Part shown: positions 12,039 through 25,500 of the stretch, in pieces | How positions within the stretch are numbered: position 1 is the stretch's first letter | Layout: each line of letters opens with the position of its first letter | Program-made: the position numbers and the translations under genes | Origin: Ptiloglossa arizonensis | Lineage: Eukaryota; Arthropoda; Insecta; Hymenoptera; Colletidae | Assembly: GCF_051014685.1 (NCBI RefSeq) | Contig: NC_135056.1 | Span: forward strand, 1,860,001 to 1,924,000 | Direction: 5' to 3' | Length of the DNA stretch: 64,000 nt | Notes under the pieces: model-generated | What the model saw: the letters and a program-made list of their open reading frames with translations, nothing else | Databases searched by the model: none | What the model was told of the DNA's origin: nothing

Positions 12039-12829
12039 GTATGAACATCGTGGACACGTATTTCTCGTATATGTATACGTACACGTAGCCGCACTAGCAG
12101 CTAATTAAAATGTAAATAGCGTGCATCCATTAATTTTAACTACGTATATCTTGGTATCAAAATTTCAATTTACAAAATGGTAAAAGACTTTCTGATTTGT
12201 CTTGCATGTGAAATTGATTCCAAACACGTTTTACATTTTCATTAATATCTTCTATATCGTCATACAACGTTCATTAACATAAAGTTCTGAAGGGATGATA
12301 ATACAATATTTCTTCGTTGAGAGTTAAATTCGGCCTCCATGCTGAGTACTGGATGCTTAAATAAGAACGAGTTACAATAAGAACTAGTTAGAGGAACTAA
12401 AAGCGAGCCAAGAACGGTACAAGACAGAAGAGAAGGACTGAGGGCAAGCGTTTCTTCCTCTTCCAGAAATGACACAGTCACACACATGACTCACCCATTC
12501 ATGTACATCATACACACCGGGGTAGAGGGAACAGCTCTCCCCACCGGGTTCTAAGACTGACATGGACGGAGTCTAACCATTTTAGTCTCTCCGTTGTTTC
12601 GAAGAGAACGTGAGGCGGGTAACTAGGAGTGGCCTCCTGCCACGGCACCTACCTACCATCGCGCTCACGTTTTTTTCTTGAGTTTTCTACTGGCAACATA
12701 ACTTGTTCACAGAAGAAATACAGCCTTCCACTTTCTGTCGCTGAGGCTGGGAACTTATAACGGCTCGCCCGTGCGAGATTGTTATAAGTCTTCACTGGTT
12801 CAGGTGCAACAATTATAAATTGTTAACTC
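12039..12829. other. unassigned GC-richer block, no gene
   Basis: Positions 12,480-12,830 are richer in GC than the flanks and include several short inverted words (for example around 12,755-12,790, where 'cttataacggctcgcc' faces 'gagattgttataag'). It resembles repeat-derived or LTR-like sequence but has no partner in the window. Positions 12,039-12,480 are ordinary AT-rich DNA. Confidence 0.3.
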
Positions 12830-13031
12830 ACTTTTTTTATTTTCATGGAGAGAATTTTGCTAAGACTACTCCGAACTCTTGAGGCGAGGGCGGAGATCAA
12901 GTGGGATTCTCTGCCCCGGCACTCCGAATGCGGAGTCTACCCACTAAAACCCCCACGGTGACTGTTCTCAATTTTAGGAGGACACGTGGAACTGCATAGA
13001 GTATAACTTACAATGCCCCCCCCCCCCCCTT
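12830..13031 (-). mobile_element. R1-clade LINE 3'-end fragment (reverse orientation)
   Basis: Read on the minus strand this matches the LINE 3' terminus: 'ttttagtgggtagac' followed by GC-rich sequence and an A-run (seen as T-run at about 12,833-12,840). The poly(C) stretch at 13,018-13,030 may belong to it; it would lie on the opposite strand from the poly(C) of other copies, so its homology is uncertain. Only the last 150-200 bases of the element remain. Confidence 0.55.
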
Positions 13032-14691
13032 CATACGGCACGAAGTCTGTGTTCTGTGCGTCTTCGTTGGAAAGAAGGCGTTTGTCGCCCCCTCTCTTTA
13101 TTATCGGCGTACACATCTTGTACAGATTTTAAAACGAGTTTGCACAAAATTTGTGCTTCCTCATTGTCAAATAAAATTGGAATGTAATTTTTAATTCGTA
13201 TAAATAAATATAGTACAAAGTTTAAAGTTAAAACATCAAAAAGTGTTTATTTGATACAGATTTTAATTTGTTCAGCTGTTTTATGATAATCTTGTGAATA
13301 TTTTAATATTTTCTTTTTAAAAAAAATGTTTGTTTTGTTTGCACGCATTAACCTATAATAAAAACTATGATAAAGTACAAGAAAGTATAATCCAAAGTTT
13401 ATATAAAATACAAGCTCAAATAAATTTAGTAGTAGTTCTGAATTATAATATTGGTTATGTACATCTTTTAATACACTACATAATATTTTTTGTAGTGCCT
13501 GCGTTATATTATACCGCATAACAGTTAAGTTAACAAAAATTGTAAAAAAACGAATGTAAAAAACTAAAGACAAAATAATAATACAATTAAAAGAAATTTA
13601 ATAAAAAGTATATAGCTACTTTAATTAAGAAAATAGTGTACAGGGTCTCCTGTGATATGTAGGATCTACTTTTGAGATGGATTTAGTACTTAAATATATT
13701 GTTATACATATTGATGATATGTCACGGTCTACTAATATTCCACTGAGTAAATTAATAAGTGGAGATAGGCACTCATAACTTTTCCACTAATTCATATATT
13801 CGATAATGTAGCACTGTAGCCAAAGTAAAATACGTCATTCGGCTACAATATATGCAATATGTATGTTTATATTATTGTTTTGTCGTCTTTAATTATTAAA
13901 TGTTTTTAAAAAATAGATTCCACTTATTATAAGATACGCTGTACACAAAAACATTAAAATTGTTGTTACAAAGTTACTTCATAAAAAATAAATTTTAATA
14001 TTAAAACGAAAATAATAATTATAGAAAAATTAAACTTATAAAAAATATGTGTACACAATACATTTCTAAATCTATATTATCACCTAACATATATATATCT
14101 TTATTACATTTTGAAAGTAATGTATTTTTATATAACATGAGATCATAATATTTTTATATTATACAAGGCCAATTTAAAATCTCTGTAATAAATTTAACTT
14201 TTTCCTTGTTTATTATGTTAGATACTTTTTTATATTATGTTATCTGATTTTATTTTTTGTTTTATAAACTTTATTTCTCTTTTCATATGTAGATTAATAA
14301 AAATATAATGTAAAATTCTTTATTAAGAATATTAAAAATTTATAAATTCATATTTACCACCAGAGTAATACAATAGATTTACTGAACAAATTGTAGGGTT
14401 AAAATTAATAAGACAGATAATAGATTTTAAATTCATGCTCTATACACAGCAAGCAGACAGTTTTCTTTTATCAGCATTAAATACAAACTATATTATTAGT
14501 TAAAGTTAAACATGTACATACAAAAATTTTAGGGTATGTACCTGTTAATAAAAATCATGCAATTTGATAAATTAATTCTGATAATGAAAACTTAAAATTA
14601 TCTGAATCGCTCGTGTAAAGACGTGAATCTAACATTTCGAACGACGGATGCAACCTCAATTTAGACTGTTATACATTCTTTTAAATTTCTT
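13032..14691. other. AT-rich intergenic sequence, no gene seen
   Basis: Reading frames near 13,250-13,570 on both strands are AT-driven and lack any domain or splice context. No repeat partner noted. Confidence 0.5.
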
Positions 14692-14805
14692 AGATTGTAC
14701 AAATATACATACATTAGGTGCACAAATTAATTCTCAGCCTTTTTAAAATTTTTTAGATTGTACAAATGTACATATATTAGGTGTGCAAATTAATTTTCGT
14801 TGTTT
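14692..14805 (+). repeat. imperfect tandem duplication across a mariner terminus
   Basis: The words 'ttagattgtacaaat', 'tacatacattaggtg' and 'caaattaatt' recur with a few changes about 64 bases later. The duplicated stretch covers the left mariner end plus its immediate flank, so the locus has two copies of the left terminus. Confidence 0.65.
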
Positions 14806-15336
14806 ATAAAATAAATTTAATATTTATTTATAAATAATTCAATTATATTTCAATCTTCGAAATAATCTCCGTCAGCATCTATACATTTCTGTCATTTCTC
14901 AATATGTAGCTGATTAATTTTCTCTTGAAAAAAATATGGCAGTTTCGAGTCAATGGAACTGGCAATGCTTTTATTAATTTCTTTTAGCGTTTTAAAGTAT
15001 GTACATATCCGTCAAATAAGGTTGAAGTGATCGAAACAAATGTCTAAGTCTAAAGAGGCTAGGTCTGATAAATAAGTCGAACGAGAAAGAACTTTTTATC
15101 CTAACGAATCTTACAATTAGCTATAATAGCATTTTTTTTCAGTGCTTGATGTGCTGTTCATCGGAGACTATTGTGTTTATCACTGTTTTTCAAGGTTATG
15201 TCGGTTATAGAATCGATTTTAAAATTAGTCTTATATGCCTACTTTAATATTCTAACGTGACAGGAAAATTAGTTTAGTTTAAATAAGTATTACAGTTAAA
15301 TTAATTTGAGGGTCGATAATTAATTTGTACACCTAA
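14777..15336 (-). mobile_element. mariner-like element, internally deleted (560 bp)
   Basis: Ends are ttaggtgtgcaaattaatt and its diverged complement (aattaatttgtacacctaa), flanked by TA. On the minus strand the C-terminus of a mariner transposase can be read near 14,857-14,900: CIDADGDYFED, the usual closing motif, with an in-frame stop just before it. The catalytic core is deleted. Non-autonomous and decayed. Confidence 0.82.
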
Positions 15337-16063
15337 TAAATAAATTACTATTTTTTATGATAATTACACTGTGCCATATAATTTGTACTATTTCAATAAT
15401 TATAATTACTTATTAAAAACTACATATAATTGCACTGTAATCGCAATAAAAATATTAGCGATTTTAAAACTATTTAAGGTATAACTATAAATATCTAAAA
15501 CTAGTTCTTTTATTGCAATCAATTCCTTGCTTAATTGAAAATATTTTTATTTCTAAGATATAAATTATTAGACCTTATTCTCTCTTCCCTCTATCTTATA
15601 CTTTTATGTTTTGATTGAAAATAGATTTGATATTTTAACTTATTCAGACGCATACTTTTTAAATATCAATATTTGAAAATTAAAACAATAATTCAAATTT
15701 CAACAATTTAAAAAAAAAATTTTAAACAATGGAAGCTCACATAAATAATAGTTATTAAATATTTTGATGTGCTTATTGATATCTGTTTTTGTAAATATAT
15801 GTATTTTTATGTTGTATTGTTTAAAAAGAATTAATATTTGCTACATCCAAAGAGTTTTACCTTTTTGCTTGTAATATTATGACATTATTTACAATGGAAG
15901 AAATAAGTACATATTAAAAATAATTTCAAAGTATATAAAATACTTTTAAATAATACAATTTAATTTTTGGTAGCATCAAAGTAAAGTAAATTTAAGGTAA
16001 CACAATTTGAGCTATGCTTAAAATGTAATAAAATTTAAAAGAATAATCTAATTAATATAATTT
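15337..16063. other. 3' flank of the membrane-protein gene, no other gene
   Basis: AT-rich DNA directly downstream (in transcription sense) of the stop at 16,064. It would hold the 3' UTR and polyadenylation site of that gene; several AATAAA-like words exist on the minus strand and none can be singled out. Confidence 0.45.
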
Positions 16064-16544
16064 CTAATCAACATATTCATCATCGTCGTCATCAACAAAT
16101 TTAATGTTCGAATCGTAAAAAGACTCTTGCTTTATGCAAACCGTTTCTATGCCATAATCTGGGCTCTGAATATTCAAAGAAGCATCAATGTCTTTGTTAT
16201 TTAGTTTTTTAACATGAGCAAAATTTTTTAAAGGGCTCCCTGAGAATTCTGTCATGGGAATGTTCACTATATCCTTTTTGTTTACAACTGGCTGGGTATA
16301 ATCCATTAATTCTTTACATTTGCATTGTATGTGTGCTACATTTTCATCTTGATCTTTGAAAGTTTTGTTCTGATTTGAACTGTGATATACTTTCGAAAAA
16401 TCTTTCTGTAAAACTTTCTTAGACGTAGAATTTAACTTCTTTTTATTATTCTCATCATTATGAAGTACATTGATAGGGCTTCCAAGAAAACATGTAGAAG
16501 AATTAGATTCCTCATTTGGTTCTTCATCTTTACCAATACGAACT
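16064..16544 (-). CDS. candidate terminal exon (17) of the THSD1-like gene
   Basis: The acceptor (ttttacag) is followed by 159 codons and a stop. The exon begins one base before a codon, exactly the phase needed by exon 16, giving IPNRR-VRIGKDEEP. The composition (Ser/Asn/Lys-rich, no hydrophobic core, acidic end FVDDDDDEYVD) suits the cytoplasmic tail encoded by exons 11-16. No alternative gene is visible upstream on this strand except the orphan ORF at 35.9-36.1 kb. The join across 21 kb is inferred. Confidence 0.6.
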
Positions 16545-19500
16545 CTGTAAAAGAAAAAAAGGTGAGTAAGCATTAATACGAAAATTATAATGTTGAAAAT
16601 AATTTAGGAAAAATTAAATTTTCATTTATAGAATATTGAGAAACATTATCTGTCTTCATACACAGTGCGATTCATAAATTTAGGTCAATATTTTATGGGT
16701 GAAATTAAATAGAAAATAAATAAGTATTATATATATGATTTTAAATCATATGTATCATAGTTTTTAAGTTATAAAAGAATAAAGGAAATACTCGATATGC
16801 TTGGTGCTTATACACACAGTATAGCATGTCTTAACTTTGAATCATGTAATAGTTGAGAAATATATTTTATATCTTATCTTACAAATGGTAAATGTTTATA
16901 CCATGCATACAAAATTCAAGTGATTTAAATTATAACCAAAGTAGTCATTGTTTCGTTCGCTGATAAATTTTATAATGGTCCTTGGATTTAGGAGTGTGCA
17001 GCTACCTGACATCAAATCGGACTTTAGAAGTTCGAGTGAACTCGGGCGTGTTTCCGATCCACATGTATCGAATCCTCGGGCTACTCTATAGTTTCAGGCT
17101 ACTTGATAGTTTTGGATAGCTCAATTTTATTAGACTGCCCGATAATTTCGGGTTGTATGAAAAAAATATGATTAGTGAGCGATTTGCGACACGCTTACTA
17201 TTATATTACGATTTCAAAGTCGATATTATACCCATATAATATAAGACAAGCAAGATACAAATTACAAATGTTTCTAAACATATTGAAATAAATTTATTTT
17301 AAATTAGTATTCACGAAGCATAATATTTTAAGTTAAAACTAAATCTTGTAGAAGAACTTTGGGTTCTGGTCTGTTTACAAATGTATTAGTTTATCGAGAC
17401 GAAGGTATAAACATTGGACGTTGTGTAGTTGCCTCTCAATGAGCAATATCAAGCTTAGTATTCATTTGGCCGTTACTAGTAAATACAGCATAACGTCTTC
17501 TTATTTTACAAAGAGTCTTTAAAATTGTAATTATAATGTATGACAAAAATAATGTTGATAATTTTGTAACTGTGTCCAGTGAAAGTTCGGATAATAGTGG
17601 AAATATTGTGCGAAGATGTCCGAAGAAATTTGCATTGGTAGAAATCTAACAGTGCAAGATTTCCTATATTATGATGTGTCGCACGGAATATTTTGGGAAT
17701 ACCCGCAACACAGGTGACAAGTGAGTATCTTTTTTCCTTATCAGGAAACATAGTGACAGCGAGAAAATCAAAATTATTGCCGACACATGTAGAAGAATTA
17801 TGTTCCTTAAATATTAATTTAAAATAAATTGATTTGAATATATTTAGAAACGTTTAATAAAATGAACATGTAATGAAAAAATTAATACAGTTTAATGTGC
17901 GCAATAATCACTAATATTTTGAAAATTATTTATAGCGAGAAAAACTAATTTGTATTTATTAAAAATAATATAAATCTGCTTATACTCATTTCTATTTAGA
18001 TAAATTCCATATAATTACAATTTACACAAAAACAAGTTATACTAAAATTAAAAAAAGGATAACCTTTACATTTTCTTACATTACAAAACAATAATAAAAT
18101 TGTTGATTTAACATATATATGTGTGCGCGCGCCTGTGTATGTATGTATGTGTAACGTATGTTACATATTTCCTTTATATGTATATAAATAAATTATTACA
18201 ACTTTTCTTTATTAAATTTTGTCAGCTACTTGTAATCTTAATATTAGGTCTTCTGCTAAAAGTAGCATTTATTCTAAACAACTTCATTATATTTTTCGCA
18301 TAAGTTTAAGATACTTTTCGAAAATTTGTATAGGTTTTAATACAACTATCCTATCCGGAAATTTTTTAAAAAAGAACTCCTTCCTTTGCAGTGAAAAAAT
18401 TAAAATTTCTTCCGCCTTTGAACCACTATGTGACTGATCTTGCTAACAACGTTTAGCGTTTATTAAATATCTTATTTAATTTTATATCGACTACAAAATA
18501 AGTATAAACGGATTTATATTATTTTTAATAAATACAATTTAGTTTTTTTCGCTATAAATAATTATCAAAATATTAACAATTATTACGCATATTAAATTGT
18601 ACTTATTTTTCCACTACGAGCAATGTATCATATCAGCGGTAATACTTAAACCGCAAGCAAATTATTCTATTTATTAATGCTTGACGCTTTATTGGGAGCC
18701 TACACCGATGCACCTTGCTACGAATTCGTTCGAATTTAACAATTTAATCTAACGATAGGATTGATGTTCATTTCTTCAATATACGAGAGTAGTACACAAG
18801 TACTAGTTGCAATTAACGTAGTCAAATGAAAGTGTACAATGCAAGATACATATCTTTTATGTATTTCCAAATGTGTTAGTAAGTTTATACTCTCTTCAAC
18901 TGCATACTAATCAGAGTTACCTAAAGTATATACTTTTTGCTTAGGATTATATACTATAACGCCGCTGTAAAATTTCGATGTGGTTAGACGGCACCAGTTC
19001 TTTTTAGGGCTTCCATATATTATATTTTACAACGTGGAAAATTAAGTTCAAGGTAAAAACACCATAGGGCTGTTACTTATGTTCCAATTGAAAGTCCTTC
19101 GACTGCGAGTCGGTTGAACGCAACTTGGATCGTAAACGTCCCGAAGAAATTTTAATGTTTTTAATATTGTCAAAGTTTGAAATAATTTCGACAGTGCACG
19201 TTCGAATATTCTTTTCTGCGCGGATCGGAAAACAATTTCCGTTTAAAAATTTACGTTATATGATAAGAAACAAAGAATACTTATCACCTATTTTTATTCA
19301 TATTTTACACGTATAAAGTTACAGGAAATTTTATTGATTAAATTTTAACAAGAAAAGTGGCCAAAACAAATACTTTTTTAAACAAATTATTTTTTTATCA
19401 ATTTATTTGTCGGTCAACGCACGTACTTGAAAACACTAAATTTGAAAACAAGAATGTTGTTGTATCAGGCCCAGTTAATCCTGAGATTTTTCCAAAAAAA

Positions 19501-22500
19501 TATGTTTTCGACACCAACTCTGAGACCTGATTTCATCTCTTTACCATGGATGATAGCCGATAAAAAGAAAAATACGCTACAAAAATTTTTTTGAAAACTA
19601 TCTACACTATAAATCTAATTAAAATTAGCGTCTGTCACTTGAGTAGATTCCTTTGCTCGTGCTGAGAAAAAAATTTGTTTAAATGTGGCGTTAAATTGAG
19701 AATAATTTAAGTTAGCTATTGTCACACGTAACCTGTCACAGGTGTGACTTTCATTGAAATTCCGTTGTTCGAACAATAGCCTCGGCACTATTTTCAGTTT
19801 TTCTAGTTTCTCGGTGAGAATTAGCGAGTAAACAACAACGGTCGTTGCTCGCCGTGGATTGCAAGGAGCATACAGTCACAGTCTCTTGCAGAACTAGCAT
19901 TGCAGTCCAATTGCCCGGCGATAGTAGCGACTAAAAGGTAAATTGATTTTTCAACTCTTATTTCGACGTGATATAAAAAGTCCGTTGACTGAGAGACTAC
20001 ACGGTGAAAGATTCGCTACCAGCCACTGGTACTAGTTTTGTTAGTAACTGTGATTCTTTACGCTCATGAAACTGTGAGAGCAGCTTTGCAACCTTCACTG
20101 GCAAGGGTTTTGTTCAAGGTATATAAGAAAGCGTGTATTCTTTAATACAAACGAGGTTAAATTTGATTTTACGCGCCCGTTGCCCGATATTTCTATGGAA
20201 TTTCTGAAGCATCGATAATAGAGTCCATTTGATTACCTGTGTTACGTAACGAGGCAATGCCCTCTCCTCGTGCCATCACATGATGACAAAGGACAGACAT
20301 TGTCCAAGAAAGCGAATGATTATCGTACTGTATAGAAGTTGTTACATCGACGTTCTTTGTTACAGGAACATTAGCTGAAGGAATCGAGTCCCGCAGGAAT
20401 TATTCTGATGAATAACGAATATATAGTAAATAACGAACAACAGTAAACGGCTCTCCTTTTAAGAACATCAAAGGTGTATTTCTTGCGTATAACCACTGCT
20501 TAGAGAACGATACTTGCTCTTCTTCAAGATCGAAACCAATCATTAATTTTAAACAAAATCTTACAATTAATAATAGTTTATTTTAAATTCTCTACGAATA
20601 GAAGACTACTCAAACGATTAATTACGTCAAAGCGACCCATGTACGATAGAGATTTGATGAAAGTTTATTCTCTTTGAACGATTGTCTGACACGGAAAAGC
20701 CATAGGTAATCATCAATACAGTATTTTTTGATAAATGTAAAAACCTTGGGACCAGAATTCACATTTATAAAGGACCATTAATGAAAGTCTACATCCTCTC
20801 TCAACATTTCATCGGTAGCGACGTCATAGAAAAAAACAAAAAGTGAAAGTGAAAGTGAAAGAGAGACTGAGAGTTGAGGCAGTTGCCAAAGTTTAAAGAG
20901 ATGTTTACAACAGTAAATACAATCACATTTAAATAGGTTTTTTTTTCATGAAACCTTTATCGACATATTTATAAAGTCTTCCTGACTTAAAATAAGACCA
21001 AAAATTATATAATTTCGATAATATTTATTCATTTAACAAGTGATATTAACTTAACATTTTTCCCTTATTAAGAAAAATGTCTCTCTTCTATTTATACTTA
21101 TCGGAGCCATTCAACGCGATCGAACGTGGCTCAAAATTGATAAAACCTGATTTTTTTTCCATTTATTGTTTAATAAATAAATAAATATAATATAAATTAC
21201 ATCGTGTTTGGTCGCATTTTAATCAGAAAGATCTGAAAAATATAACACATATAACATTTTTCTTAACAAGCAACTAATAATAAAAAAAAGTTCATTTTTG
21301 CATTTTTATATTTTCTTAAGTGTTATTTTTTGGTACAGTGTTTGACAGAAGCTCTTCAAACAAATAGAATATCTTTCGATCTATCTGATATAATTGTTTT
21401 TCAAGATTTTTCGTTTGTCGAAAATTCGTTTGCGTACTGTAAATATTATTTGTAGAGAGAACGACGAGATATATCGTAATAGTACAAATGAATGTAATTT
21501 TTCTATGACATTGTACTGTGACAAACTACTGCATTAAATGCAGTTTAGTGATAAAAAGGTATAACTCGTTACATTCACTTCAAAAGTACCAATTATCTCA
21601 AAATATTCTTTCACGTGTAATGTAATTAGTTTACTTTTATGCATTTTATTTTTTAGAAGTGTACGCAATTATATCACTATTTTTATAGCTCGTCAATATA
21701 TCAGTCGAAATTAATACCAATATATAGGGGCTCTTGATCCTTTATCATATGATTAGAATGCTTCATCACATATAATTTAAACATTTCAACAAACGCTGCA
21801 TAATCTCCTGATGTAAGGAATCACCACTAGCAAACCGTAGAGAGCACGTTATTCCATTTTAAGAATCAGTTTTAAATATCTTGTTGTGTTAAAGTCAAGT
21901 CAAACATAAGTACAAACAGAATATGATTGTTTGTTATAAATTAATACGGCTATAAAAAATCTATCGAAAAATATTATTATTCATCTATTTTTACGATAAT
22001 TTCTTTTATTTAAATCGAATATTAACAAATAATTTGCTATTGAAAGCCATTACAGTGTGTGCAGTACTGGTCTCATTTCAAGAAAATGTATAGATTTTCA
22101 ATTTCAAAACATTTATTTTTAAATTAACCTTTTATAAATGGATTCGTTTAGCACAATATTATTTGAAAATATTTTTTGCATTTGTGATTTTGCTGTTTTT
22201 TTAATGAAAAAGAAAACAAAAATTACAAAATTACAAAATGCGTGGACCGATCCCGATGATTTTTGAGTATGTTATAAAGTACGAGATTCTGAACAACTTT
22301 TATATGAACAATAATTGCCCCTCGGCCTTTGTTTTGGACATATTTGCATAAAACGAGCGCTACAACTATTATATATCGAAATTTGCCTATTCGTGTTTCA
22401 AAACTGTTCCTAACTCAAATCTAACTACATCATTGAGTTTTAATTAATAGGTTTGAGTTAGGGCTAATTTTTTAATTCGTCTACACACTATACATATTTA

Positions 22501-25500
22501 GTTTTGTATATGGTTGAAATTAGTTAAATTTAATCATTTTTTCTATCCGTCATATGTATATCCATGCTCGTCTGGCGGCTCTCATGATATGTTCATAGAA
22601 ACGCTAGACGAGCGGCAATCACTCGCAGACTCAACGCGTCTGTGGTACACGTATTACAAGCGAAGTCACTGTGGTAATATCAAATATTTCTGCAAATATT
22701 TCGAAAACTAAGACCGAACGGCAATTATTAATGAAATGAAAGTTGTTCAAAATCTCGTTCTCCATAACATACACAAAAATCATCGGAATCGATAGACACA
22801 TTCTGTAGTTCTTATCATTTTTGTTTTTTGTTAAAAAATAGTAAAAACACATTACTTTATCAAACTCCCCCTACCTATATTTTTTTTTTGTGTTAAAATA
22901 TAGCCTTTCTGAAAAACTGGAAAAATATAAGCCCATTTAGAATAAAGTCACTTAACTACAAAATTATCATAATTTTAAAATTCTTTACGAATGACGCTCA
23001 TATCTACATCAGAATATCCATAGAACTATTATTCGTCCATGAGAAGAAGGCACAGCGTATTTACATCTCCGCTTCTGTCATAGTCCATCGCCTCTCCTAC
23101 GATCGCAGTCAAGAATCGATGTAGGCCAAAAACGGCGACAAAGATCAACAGCGACCCGTAGCGAGACCGAGTGAGGAAGAATACTAATGGCATTGGCGTA
23201 ATCTTCTAATCAAAATGTTAGCTATTAAGAAACAGAATGATATCGTTCCTGTTTCGATACTATCACTGATTCGATAAGTTTCTCGTAATGAAAAAATGAG
23301 TTTAATTTTATATTTGTAATAATCATTAATATTTTGAAAATTATTTATAGCAAAAAGAATTATTATAATTTGTATTTATTAATAATAATATAAATCTGCT
23401 TATACTCATTTCTATCTAGATAAATTCTATGTAATTACAATTTACACAAAAACAAGTCATACTAAAATTAAAACAAGCACAACCTTTACATTTTCTTACA
23501 TTCATTTGTTTTAATACTAACACGACTTGTGTTTGTGTAAATTGTAATTATATAGTTTATTTTAATAGAAATGAATGTAAGCGGATTTATATTATTTTTA
23601 ATAAATACAAATTAGTTCTTCTTGCTATAAATAATTTTCAAAATATTAATGATTATTACACATTTTAAATTATACTCATTTTTTTATTACGAGCAACTTA
23701 TCGAATCAGCTGTAGTATCTAAACCGTAAACAAATTGTTCTGTTCATAAATACTTGACGCTTTATTGGGAGCCTACGCACATGCACCTTACCTACGAATT
23801 CGTTTTCATTCGGACTTGGGATCACCAACGTCGGTCTCTGTAATTGTCTTCGACCAATAGCGATTCTTGCTTGCGATCGTAGGAGGGGCAATGGACTACG
23901 GGAGAAGCGAGAATCTAACAACGCTGTGCCTTCTTTTCGTGAATGGATAATACTTTTGTAAAGGACAATTTCTTATGCGTGGCACTATTTGTAACCATTA
24001 TTTAAAAATTCCCCTACACATTTCTACACATTTATCTTGCTTTACAGGTTTCAATACTTTCGTTAGGATATTTACCGGATTTTCGTCCAATCAGATATAT
24101 TGCAATTTTATTAATCCGTCATCAGTTTTTTTTCGTACAATGTGGTAATATGGATCAATACGTTTGGTCCTCGTCTTATCTACCTTGCTTTTCGAAAAAT
24201 CTATTCCAGCTTTATTATCAAAATAAAACTCAAAACTTGAAAAATATTGCATTAAATCCAACTCTTTAAATAACATTTCGAGCCACATATTTTCTTCAAC
24301 TCCAAGTGACATCGCAATATATTCAGCTTCCATAGTCGAAGTGAATATGCTTCTCTGTTTAGTCGATTTTCAATTGTCTATGTTGCTTACTATTTTAACA
24401 ACGAAACCTGTGAATGAATGCCTATCATCTACGTCACTTGCCCAATCGGCATCGCAATAAGTTTCTATACTTATTTTCTTACTACACTTATACTCTATCC
24501 TATAGTTTCGAGTTTTGCTTAAATACCTAAATATATGTTTAATTGAATTCCAATGTTCTCTACCTGTATTTACATTAAATTGAGAAAGTTTCGTTATCGC
24601 AAATAATATATCTGGTCTCGTGGATAGTCCTAAGTAAATGATCTTTATGGAATGAAAGCAAATGTTGACATAAGTGGATACGCTGTATCAGAATCACATG
24701 CGGTAGAAATAAATGCGAAAATGGATGAAACCATCCAATTCCTGCTTGAGACCATAAATTGGTCGCATTAACTTTGCAACTTGTTCATTCTTTTGTTCAT
24801 AATGGAGGTAATTTCGTGTATCATATATTGACCCATAAAGGAATACATTCTTGACATCTATATGTCTTGTTTTCAGCTTGAATGTTGTAGTTAATGCTAA
24901 AAACAATTTTATTATTGAAAATTTTGCAACGGATGAGTATGTTTTCTCATAGTCTATTCTCTTTTTTTAACCAAATCCTTGTGCGACTAGCCGTGCTTTA
25001 TATTTTATCGAGTTTCCATTTGAGTCTTTCTTAAGTTTAAAAGCTTATATATACCTGTCCTTGGGTATCTCCGTAACAAACTAGATTTTTCTCTTCTGTA
25101 AACTTTCAAATTTGTCTGCAACAGCCTGTTTCCAGACGGTGACTGAGGCGACGATAATGCTTCTTCTATATTCTTTGGCTCAGTTATTTCCAATAAATTT
25201 GCTTCCACCTCAGTGGAATCCTCGTTTGAACTTTCATTCTTTTCTATTTTATCCTTTATCTGATTCTTTATTATAGTTTTGTGTCTTCCTCTGCGTGGTG
25301 TATCTTTGCTTTCATCAGCCTCTTCCTGCTTTCTGAATGATTCCGACTCATCATCTTGCTTATTTGTCTCAACAGTTCTAAAATTGTTTTCCTCATCTCG
25401 CCAACTAACGTGCTTACACACTCAGCACTTTGATTGACCCATTCATATCCAATCTTCGTTTCGCAGAATTTAACATGTTTAGACGTCATTCTTTTCCGGA

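Noticed and set aside
13247..13573. 108-codon minus-strand frame resembling a membrane protein (many Phe, Leu, Tyr)
   Set aside because: Hydrophobic bias is what AT-rich DNA gives by chance; overlapping frames on the other strand are equally open.
19730..19950. GC-richer piece considered as a 5' UTR or first exon
   Set aside because: There is an AG-gtaaat donor-like site but no open frame, partner exon or repeat match; left as unassigned intron sequence.
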